Of a stretch of DNA of 38,339 bases, positions 32,596 to 38,339 are shown in pieces. The DNA lies in NCBI GenBank assembly GCA_024639125.1, contig JAHEJA010000020.1:1-38339 (forward strand). The letters run 5' to 3'. Both the position numbers and the translations under genes were made by a program. The notes below the pieces were generated by a model that searched no databases, was not told the origin of the DNA, and was given only the letters and a program-made list of their open reading frames with translations. Each line of letters starts with the position of its first letter. Position 1 is the first letter of the stretch. Source of the stretch: Paracoccaceae bacterium. GTDB taxonomy: Bacteria > Pseudomonadota > Alphaproteobacteria > Rhodobacterales > Rhodobacteraceae.

Positions 32596-34100
32596 TTCAC
32601 GGCCAATACACGATAAGACAGCGCCTCTGCGATATGGGCGCTGTTGATTATATCTGCGTTGTCCAAATCGGCGATTGTGCGCGCGACACGAATGACACGG
32701 TGATATGCGCGGGCTGAAAGTTTGAATTTTTCTGCGGCAGATGTCAAAAGCGATTTCGCGGTGGTTTCCATTTGGCATGTTTGGTCGATGAGATCGCCGA
32801 ATGTATCCGCATTTGTGTGAATGTTTTCAAATTCTTGATAGCGCTGGGTTTGAATATCGCGCGCGCGGCGTACACGGGCCGCAATGATATTAGAACTGTC
32901 GCCATCGGCTGGCGCATCAAGATCCGTAAAGGACACAGCGGGCACTTCGATGCGGATATCAAACCGATCCAAAAGCGGACCTGAAACGCGGGCCATGTAA
33001 TCTTGGCCGCAATTGGGCGCGCGCGAACAGGCGCGTTCCGGATCAGGAAGATACCCACATTTGCACGGATTGGCAGCGGCGACCAACATAAAGCGGCAGG
33101 GATATTTCACATGTGCATTGGCACGGGCAATCATCACTTCGCCATTTTCGACAGGTTGCCGCAGCGTTTCCAAGACATTGCTGGGAAATTCAGGAAGTTC
33201 ATCCAAAAACAGAACGCCGTTGTGGGCCAATGACATTTCCCCCGGTTTTGCGTGACGCCCGCCCCCAGCGATCGCGGCAACCGAGGCTGTGTGATGGGGT
33301 TCCCGAAACGGTCGGGTCGTGTTTATGCCGCCTTCATCGAGCAAGCCGGCAACGGAATGGACCATCGACGTTTCAAGTGCTTCGACGGGGCTTAGCGGGG
33401 GTAAGATGCCGGGCAATCGGGCGGCCAGCATGGATTTTCCCGACCCCGGCGTGCCGATCATCAAAATGTGGTGACGCCCAGCGGCGGCGATTTCCAAGGC
33501 ACGTTTTGCGCGTTCTTGGCCTTTGACGTCGCGCATATCTTTGGTGTTTACTGGGGGGGCTAGGCACCCGGCTTTGGCTGGGTCGATTGGTGCGTTGCCG
33601 TTGATATGTTCGATCAAAGCAAGCAAATTCGGCGCCGCGATCACAGTTGCATCCCCAACCCATGCGGCTTCTGCCCCAGAGGGTGCAGGGCAGAACAGTG
33701 ATTTATTCTGTTCTGCAGCAAGCAAGGCCGCAGGAAGGCATCCTGTAACGCTATTGATCCGCCCATCAAGCGAAAGTTCCCCCATCGCGATGGCTGCATC
33801 TATTGCGTCATTCGGGATGATTCCCATTGCGCCGAGCAACGCCAAAGCAAGGGCCAAGTCAAAATGCGACCCTTCTTTGGGGATATCTGCTGGGGTCAGG
33901 TTGATTGTGATGCGTTTGGCTGGCAGCGCTATCGCCATCGAAGAAAAGGCGGACCGAATGCGGTCTTTTGCTTCTGAAACGGCTTTGTCGGGCAACCCAA
34001 CAATGGAAAACGCAGGAATGCCCGGTGCCAAAGCACATTCCACTTCGATCATGCGTGGATCGATGCCTTCAAATGTGACAGTGTGCGCGCGGGTTATCAT
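32592..34100 (-). CDS. comM: YifB/ComM family AAA+ ATPase
   Basis: This 502-residue protein has the ComM layout: an N-terminal LonC-like domain ([40 protein letters not shown]), a Mg-chelatase-type AAA+ core with Walker [10 protein letters not shown] (about residue 216) and Walker [11 protein letters not shown] (about 295), a Cys cluster in [12 protein letters not shown], and the C-terminal chelatase domain ([19 protein letters not shown]). ComM is a hexameric helicase that promotes branch migration in natural transformation. The ATG at 34100 matches the family start. The frame extends to 34124, but that part spans a 10-bp hairpin and lacks family similarity. Confidence 0.93.
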   Translation of the reverse strand: MITRAHTVTFEGIDPRMIEVECALAPGIPAFSIVGLPDKAVSEAKDRIRSAFSSMAIALPAKRITINLTPADIPKEGSHFDLALALALLGAMGIIPNDAIDAAIAMGELSLDGRINSVTGCLPAALLAAEQNKSLFCPAPSGAEAAWVGDATVIAAPNLLALIEHINGNAPIDPAKAGCLAPPVNTKDMRDVKGQERAKRALEIAAAGRHHILMIGTPGSGKSMLAARLPGILPPLSPVEALETSMVHSVAGLLDEGGINTTRPFREPHHTASVAAIAGGGRHAKPGEMSLAHNGVLFLDELPEFPSNVLETLRQPVENGEVMIARANAHVKYPCRFMLVAAANPCKCGYLPDPERACSRAPNCGQDYMARVSGPLLDRFDIRIEVPAVSFTDLDAPADGDSSNIIAARVRRARDIQTQRYQEFENIHTNADTFGDLIDQTCQMETTAKSLLTSAAEKFKLSARAYHRVIRVARTIADLDNADIINSAHIAEALSYRVLAVN

Positions 34101-34108
34101 GGGTGGCC

Positions 34109-34137
34109 GTTTTCCCTTAGGCATACCAAGGGAAAAC
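34109..34137. repeat. Perfect 10-bp inverted repeat before comM
   Basis: GTTTTCCCTT (34109-34118) and AAGGGAAAAC (34128-34137) form a perfect 10-bp stem around a nine-base loop, nine bases before the comM ATG. It could be an operator over the comM promoter or a hairpin in its leader. It also follows the 3' neighbourhood of the upstream GST gene (stop at 34156) and might act as a terminator for it, but there is no strong T-tract in that direction. Confidence 0.55.
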
Positions 34138-34155
34138 TTGCCAAATGGTTAATAC

Positions 34156-35016
34156 TTAAGCGCGGGTGTTGAAAATGGTCATAAATTGCGGCCATGCGGC
34201 TGCGTCGTATAGGGTTTTGTCGCGGCAAAAGGCATTGCAAAAGCCAAAGATCCGCCCATCCAATTCCATAAAATGCGTAACAGGATCGCCAGAATAAGGA
34301 CAGGTTGCGTTTTCAGAAGGACCAGACGCCACGGCCTTGGCGTTCATTATGGTCGGGCCGGGCCAAGGTTTGGTTGGATGGTCGCGAACATAGAATCCTT
34401 GGGGCTCTTGGGTTAATCCCATGGCGCGGAATTGGCGGAATTCAGCGTGCTGCAAATGTTGTTCGACATAGTCCAAAGAGGACGGGGATACAGGCAATGC
34501 ATATGCGGCAATTCGGGCCGCAACGGGGGCATAAAACGCATCAGCCATGGAATAATCGCCGCATAGCCAAGGCCCTTGGCGATCTGACCACAGCATATCC
34601 AAGCGTGCAAGTTCGGCCATCAGCATATCCGAGACAGGTGTTTCACGATAGGCCGTGCGCGTGTTCATCGGACAATCAGAGCGCAGCGTGCCAAACCCCG
34701 CATGCATTTCTGCGATCAAAGACCGTGCTTTGGCGCGATGCACAGGGTTGCTCGGCAAGAGCCCTGCCTCTGGGTGGCGGCTATGCAATTCTTCGTAAAT
34801 GGCAACGGAATCGGTCCAAATTGATCCGTCAGAACATTTCACCACAGGAACGGTTTTGGCCGGATAATAGGGGCGCAAGTCATCTTGGAAGCCGTCTTGG
34901 TAAAAGCGGGTTGTGTGGATATTAACGGGAATTCCAAAGGCACGAAATGCCAACCATCCCCGCAAGGACCAACTGGAATAGGAACGATCGCCAATCAATA
35001 AATCATAGGTGTTCAT
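34156..35016 (-). CDS. Glutathione S-transferase with C-terminal TRASH-like metal-binding domain
   Basis: This 286-residue protein has two parts. Residues 1 to about 215 are a cytosolic glutathione transferase: thioredoxin-like half with SYSSWSLRGWLAFRA, the cis-proline loop KTVPVVKCSDG and WTDSVAIYEEL, then an all-helical half with GDYSMADAFYAPVAAR. The last 48 residues form a separate cysteine motif: Cys239, Cys260 and Cys264, i.e. C-X20-C-X3-C, with FGFCNAFCRDKT. This spacing fits the TRASH/YHS metal-binding motif (C-X19-22-C-X3-C). The ATG at 35016 follows AGAGAG; a TTG at 35031 overlaps the upstream stop but matches nothing. It follows a CobC-like phosphatase. The metal and substrate are unknown. 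Confidence 0.88.
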   Translation of the reverse strand: MNTYDLLIGDRSYSSWSLRGWLAFRAFGIPVNIHTTRFYQDGFQDDLRPYYPAKTVPVVKCSDGSIWTDSVAIYEELHSRHPEAGLLPSNPVHRAKARSLIAEMHAGFGTLRSDCPMNTRTAYRETPVSDMLMAELARLDMLWSDRQGPWLCGDYSMADAFYAPVAARIAAYALPVSPSSLDYVEQHLQHAEFRQFRAMGLTQEPQGFYVRDHPTKPWPGPTIMNAKAVASGPSENATCPYSGDPVTHFMELDGRIFGFCNAFCRDKTLYDAAAWPQFMTIFNTRA

Positions 35017-35027
35017 GGGTCTCTCTT

Positions 35028-35603
35028 TCAAAATGTAATATTGGTTCTAACTAGGGTCCATTGCGTGGCATTGATGTGTATTTCTGTCAACGATAGATTG
35101 TGTACGGGATACGAAAATGCTGTGTAAGCGGGAATATTCAATGCATGCTCGAGGGCGGCGATCACGACACCGTAATGTGCCACGACGACCAAGGCATCAG
35201 TTTGCGTAGCGGCAATCTGACGATCTAACGCATGATGAACGCGGTTGGAAAAGGCCGCCCAGCTTTCCCCATTCGGCGGCGCAATATCGCCAGGCGTTTC
35301 ATAGAACGCGCGAATGCGATCGGGATCATGTGCTGTGACGTCTTGAAATGTCTTAAGCTCCCAATCGCCAAAATTCATTTCACGCAGATTGGCGTCATGG
35401 GGCAACCGTGTTTGTTGGGTTTGAATGGCATCGGCGGTTTTCATAGCGCGACCAAGATCAGAGGACACAAGGGTGGCATTCTGGGGTACCGCCGCGGCTA
35501 GTCGTGCCAGCTGTGCGTGATCGGACAAATCAACGTCAACATCGCTCCAGCCGACCATGGATTTTAAATGTGTTGGTCCATGTCGAATAATAAAAAGTTT
35601 CAC
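35028..35603 (-). CDS. Histidine phosphatase family protein, probable alpha-ribazole phosphatase (CobC-like)
   Basis: This 191-residue phosphoglycerate-mutase-fold phosphatase has the catalytic RHGPT near residue 7, a second His in VVVAHYGVV, and the arginine region SSDLGRAMKTADAI. It begins with GTG, which overlaps the cobU stop (GTGA). Position directly after cobU suggests it dephosphorylates alpha-ribazole phosphate for the lower ligand of cobalamin. General sugar-phosphatase activity cannot be excluded from sequence. Confidence 0.8.
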   Translation of the reverse strand: MKLFIIRHGPTHLKSMVGWSDVDVDLSDHAQLARLAAAVPQNATLVSSDLGRAMKTADAIQTQQTRLPHDANLREMNFGDWELKTFQDVTAHDPDRIRAFYETPGDIAPPNGESWAAFSNRVHHALDRQIAATQTDALVVVAHYGVVIAALEHALNIPAYTAFSYPVHNLSLTEIHINATQWTLVRTNITF

Positions 35604-36118
35604 AGGGCGTTCCCCTTAAGGGTCATGGGCAGACCGGCTGCAACAAGGGTCACGTTATCACATATCGCGGCAAGCCGTTGATTGGTTTGACCTTGGATCG
35701 TGCGAAATTTTCGTCCCAGAGGCGTATCTGGCACAATGCCATAGCCCACTTCGTTGCTCACCAACGTCAGCGGTCGCGCAGAGGCTGTGCAGGTCTTAAT
35801 CAATTCTGTGACATGGGTGTCGATATCATGATCCCCAAGCAATAGATTCGACAGCCAAAGGGTCACACAATCCACTAATATAGCTTTGTCCGAAATGGAT
35901 GTGATGACCTGTGGCAGGTCAAGTGGCGCTTCGTGCGTGACCCAATTTGGCCCGCGCGCGATTTGATGTGCTTTGATTTTATCGGTCATTTCTTGGTCAA
36001 ACGCCTGAGCCGTCGCAATATAATGGGGGCGATCACATTGGGATTTCACCCAAGCTTCTGCAACTTTGGATTTCCCCGAAGAGGCCCCACCAAGAATTAA
36101 TGTTAAATTGGTTGTCAT
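35600..36118 (-). CDS. cobU: Adenosylcobinamide kinase / adenosylcobinamide-phosphate guanylyltransferase
   Basis: This 172-residue bifunctional enzyme (CobU/CobP) phosphorylates adenosylcobinamide and attaches GMP in cobalamin assembly. The P-loop is GGASSGKSK near residues 9-17. YIATAQAFDQEM, VTHEAPLDL, VDCVTLWLSNLLLGD and VSNEVGYGIVPDTPLGRKFR are all family blocks. The frame is open to 36391 through the rpoH gene, but only the ATG at 36118 gives the family start (MTTNLTLILGG). It is divergent from rpoH across about 100 bases. Other cob genes are not in the window. Confidence 0.94.
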   Translation of the reverse strand: MTTNLTLILGGASSGKSKVAEAWVKSQCDRPHYIATAQAFDQEMTDKIKAHQIARGPNWVTHEAPLDLPQVITSISDKAILVDCVTLWLSNLLLGDHDIDTHVTELIKTCTASARPLTLVSNEVGYGIVPDTPLGRKFRTIQGQTNQRLAAICDNVTLVAAGLPMTLKGNAL

Positions 36119-36134
36119 TTTTTCGCACTCATTG

Positions 36135-36163
36135 TGATCCAGTTTGCTTTGTGCCCCGTAACA
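36135..36163 (+). promoter_or_regulatory. Candidate RpoE (ECF sigma)-type promoter of the RpoH gene
   Basis: TGATCC (36135-36140) is followed after 18 bases by TAACA (36159-36163). This closely resembles the TGATCC and TAAGA elements reported for RpoE promoters in Rhodobacter sphaeroides, with one mismatch in the -10. It lies 57 bases before the rpoH-type start codon in the cobU/rpoH divergent gap. RpoHII genes in that genus are RpoE targets in the singlet-oxygen response. Confidence 0.55.
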
Positions 36164-36219
36164 ATCCTGAAAACAACATAAGACCAAGTCACTCACTTCG
36201 TTTCTTAAGGAGAAGACAA

Positions 36220-37095
36220 ATGGCACTTGATCAGGGAACGAACCAAGATTTACCACGTCGCGCCATGAAGGCCGAGATGTTGGATGCCGATACCGAACGC
36301 GCGCTTGCCTATGCTTGGCGTGACCAACGCGATGAACAAGCATTGCACCGCTTGATAACCGCATACATGCGGTTGGCCGTGTCAATGGCAAGCAAATTCC
36401 GTCGCTATGGCGCGCCCATGAATGATCTGATCCAAGAGGCTGGATTGGGGCTCATGAAAGCCGCGGATAAATTTGACCCCGATCGGGGCGTGCGGTTTTC
36501 GACCTATGCCGTGTGGTGGATCAAAGCCAGCATCCAAGACTACGTTATGCGCAATTGGTCGTTGGTGCGGACCGGTTCGACCAGTTCGCAAAAATCGCTT
36601 TTCTTTAACATGCGCCGCGTGCAGGCCCAGATCGAACGCGAAGCAGCCCAAGCCGGCGAGACGCTGGATCGAGACCAGTTGATGCAAAAAATCGCGATGG
36701 AAATCGGGGTCAGCATCAATGACGTTGAGATGATGGATGGTCGCTTATCCGGGTCAGATTTTTCGCTAAATGCGCCGCAGTCAAGCGACGAAGAAGGACG
36801 CGAATGGATTGACATCCTAGAAGATGACGACAGCCAATCGCAATTGACCGTTGACGACAATCACGACCGCGAAATGCTGCGTGATTGGTTGATGACTGCG
36901 ATGAAAGGTTTGAATGAACGGGAACGCTTCATCATTCGGGAACGGAAATTGATCGACGAGCCGCGGACCTTGGAAAGCCTTGGACAAGAGCTTTCTTTGT
37001 CCAAAGAGCGTGTGCGCCAAATCGAAGCCGCCGCCTATACCAAGTTGCGCCGTCATTTAGAACAGAACGTCCAAGAGGTTCACAACTTTTTGTAA
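36220..37095 (+). CDS. rpoH2: RNA polymerase sigma factor RpoH, RpoHII-like
   Basis: This 291-residue sigma-70-family protein has region 2 (RLAVSMASKFRRYGAPMNDL, FDPDRGVRFSTYAVWWIKAS), the RpoH box QKSLFFNMRRV (about 123-133), and region 4 with a helix-turn-helix (LESLGQELSLSKERVRQIEA). The RpoH box marks it as heat-shock type. Details such as NWSLVRTGSTSSQKSLFFN and the ending resemble the RpoHII paralogue of Rhodobacterales, used against photooxidative stress. The ATG at 36220 follows AAGGAGAAG; the longer open frame runs into cobU and is rejected. The paralogue call is supported by the RpoE-like promoter but was not confirmed by phylogeny. Confidence 0.92.
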   Translation: MALDQGTNQDLPRRAMKAEMLDADTERALAYAWRDQRDEQALHRLITAYMRLAVSMASKFRRYGAPMNDLIQEAGLGLMKAADKFDPDRGVRFSTYAVWWIKASIQDYVMRNWSLVRTGSTSSQKSLFFNMRRVQAQIEREAAQAGETLDRDQLMQKIAMEIGVSINDVEMMDGRLSGSDFSLNAPQSSDEEGREWIDILEDDDSQSQLTVDDNHDREMLRDWLMTAMKGLNERERFIIRERKLIDEPRTLESLGQELSLSKERVRQIEAAAYTKLRRHLEQNVQEVHNFL

Positions 37096-37161
37096 GCCTG
37101 ACGTGACTTGTCAGCCCTCAAGAATAGCCCTAGGTTGCCATAAACGATCTGGGGGAACAAA

Positions 37162-38339
37162 ATGCTGACATCAAAGCGAATTTTGTTGATTATTAGCGGC
37201 GGTATTGCGGCCTACAAGTCGCTTGACCTGATCCGTCGGTTGCGCGAACGCGGGGCGGCTGTGACCCCTGTTATGACGGCGTCTGCGGCGCAATTCGTCA
37301 CGCCAATGTCGGTGTCTGCCTTGGCCGGAGAAGCCGTTCACCAAGACTTGTTTGACCTGACAGGTGAAGCAGAGATTGGTCATATTCAATTATCACGCTC
37401 TGCTGATTTGGTTGTCGTTGCCCCTGCGACTGCGAATTTGATGGCGAAAATGGCAACAGGTCAAGCCGATGATTTGGCCAGTACTTTGTTGCTAGCAACA
37501 GATACGCCCGTGTTGATTTCCCCTGCGATGAATGTGCGCATGTGGGATCATCCCGCAACTCAGCGCAACCTTGCCACACTTCGCGCGGATGGCGCGATGT
37601 TTGTGGGTCCAAACGACGGGGATATGGCCTGTGGTGAATTTGGCCCAGGGCGGTTTGCCGAACCGTTGGAAATCGTTTCCGCCATTGAAAAACATTTTGC
37701 AACCGGTCCCCTGAGCGGGCGGCATGTTTTGGTGACATCTGGTCCAACGCATGAACCCATTGATCCTGTGCGGTATATCGCTAATCGATCCTCGGGCGCA
37801 CAAGGCAGCGCGATTGCAACGGCTTTGCGCGCGCTGGGGGCACAAGTGACATTTATAACTGGCCCAGCAGAGGCGCCACGCCCAATAGGGGTCGAGATTG
37901 TCGAAGTGCAATCTGCGAATGATATGTTGGCGGCGGTCCAGAATGCTTTGCCTGCCGATGTCGCTGTGTTTGCGGCGGCTGTGGCCGATTGGCGCGTTGC
38001 ATCGGCCAGCGGATCAAAGATCAAAAAGAAAGACGGCGCTTTGCCGGTTTTGGAATTTGCCGAAAACCCAGATATCCTTGCCACCGTCGCCAAGATGTCC
38101 ACAGGTCGGCCCAAACTGGTTATTGGATTTGCTGCGGAAACGAATGACGTGCTGGCCAATGCAACAGCAAAGCGTGCCCGCAAAGGGTGCGATTGGATTG
38201 TTGCAAACGATGTGTCCCCGTCAACAGGCATAATGGGTGGATCCGAAAATTTGGTCACCTTGATTTCTGATCAAGGGGCGGAAACATGGGACCGTATGCC
38301 AAAACAACAAGTAGCCAATGAATTGGCGCGACGCATTGC
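37162..38339 (+). CDS. coaBC: CoaBC, phosphopantothenoylcysteine synthetase/decarboxylase (3' cut by window edge)
   Basis: This bifunctional coenzyme A enzyme joins cysteine to 4'-phosphopantothenate (CoaB) and decarboxylates the product (CoaC). The open frame runs from the ATG at 37162 (RBS GGGGGAAC) to the window edge, 392 codons without a stop. The CoaC half starts ILLIISGGIAAYKSLDLIRR and has active His74 in IGHIQLSR, PAMN at 121-124, and active Cys157 in MACGEFGPGRFAE. The CoaB half, from about residue 188, has VLVTSGPTHEPIDPVRYIAN, RSSGAQG, AAVADWR and the lysine motif KIKKKDGA. The few missing residues lie beyond 38339. It follows the sigma factor gene by 66 bases, possibly co-transcribed. 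Confidence 0.95.
   Translation, partial: MLTSKRILLIISGGIAAYKSLDLIRRLRERGAAVTPVMTASAAQFVTPMSVSALAGEAVHQDLFDLTGEAEIGHIQLSRSADLVVVAPATANLMAKMATGQADDLASTLLLATDTPVLISPAMNVRMWDHPATQRNLATLRADGAMFVGPNDGDMACGEFGPGRFAEPLEIVSAIEKHFATGPLSGRHVLVTSGPTHEPIDPVRYIANRSSGAQGSAIATALRALGAQVTFITGPAEAPRPIGVEIVEVQSANDMLAAVQNALPADVAVFAAAVADWRVASASGSKIKKKDGALPVLEFAENPDILATVAKMSTGRPKLVIGFAAETNDVLANATAKRARKGCDWIVANDVSPSTGIMGGSENLVTLISDQGAETWDRMPKQQVANELARRI

Noticed and set aside
36100-36219. N-terminal extension of the sigma factor into the cobU gene
   Set aside because: The ATG at 36220 has an AAGGAG site and gives the family start. The extension covers the promoter and the cobU start.
37098-37116. Terminator after the sigma factor gene (CTGAC/GTCAG stem)
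   Set aside because: Only five base pairs and no T-tract follow. It is not enough to call, and coaBC may be co-transcribed.
37560-38258. 232-codon reverse ORF at the right end
   Set aside because: It is a shadow of coaBC, whose forward frame is open to the window edge and carries all family motifs.

Overview
The window looks like chromosomal DNA from a marine member of the Rhodobacterales (Roseobacter group, Alphaproteobacteria). This is inferred from protein character and gene neighbourhoods: a sulfite-exporter-type permease paired with a TIGR02186 protein, a divergent penicillin-binding-protein activator facing rsmI-yraN-gshB, an RpoHII-type sigma factor beside cobalamin genes and coaBC, and iron-control motifs of the alphaproteobacterial Irr and RirA types. 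There are no RNA genes, insertion sequences, prophage genes or CRISPR arrays that I can see. Both ends cut genes: a GNAT acetyltransferase at base 1 and coaBC at base 38339.

Layout. 1-3735: GNAT end, an orphan class-V PLP enzyme, a two-gene leucine-degradation unit (HMG-CoA lyase, methylglutaconyl-CoA hydratase-like) and a small coiled-coil ORF. 3736-4315: the only long non-coding stretch, AT-rich and full of inverted repeats. 4316-11861: a self-contained type I secretion locus with a compact Ig-repeat adhesin, an outer-membrane lipoprotein of the TolC family, an ABC exporter with a degenerate peptidase-like domain and an HlyD adaptor. It has a hairpin between cargo and secretion genes and ends in an intrinsic terminator. 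11897-15422: PhnA-like protein, acyl-CoA thioesterase, SDR, and the TIGR02186/TSUP pair. 15509-20133: a four-gene BMP-type ABC importer, probably for nucleosides, with a plausible promoter and an upstream direct repeat.

20283-24080: nfu-tsaB-rimI, uspA, a VOC protein and trpS. Two iron-regulator-like palindromes sit just upstream of nfu. 24157-30305: a rhomboid-like protein lacking its catalytic serine and histidine, then murJ, glnD and a lipoprotein activator transcribed as one overlapping unit. 30384-32595: rsmI, yraN and gshB. 32592-36118: comM, a glutathione transferase fused to a C-terminal TRASH-like metal motif, a CobC-like phosphatase and cobU. 36220-38339: an RpoHII-like sigma factor preceded by a candidate RpoE promoter, then coaBC.

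The genome is compact. Many operonic starts overlap the previous stop by 1-4 bases, and all six convergent gene pairs overlap or abut at their stop codons. The most notable accessory element is the 7.5 kb secretion locus. The most testable regulatory predictions are the iron boxes before nfu and the RpoE-type promoter before the heat-shock-type sigma gene.
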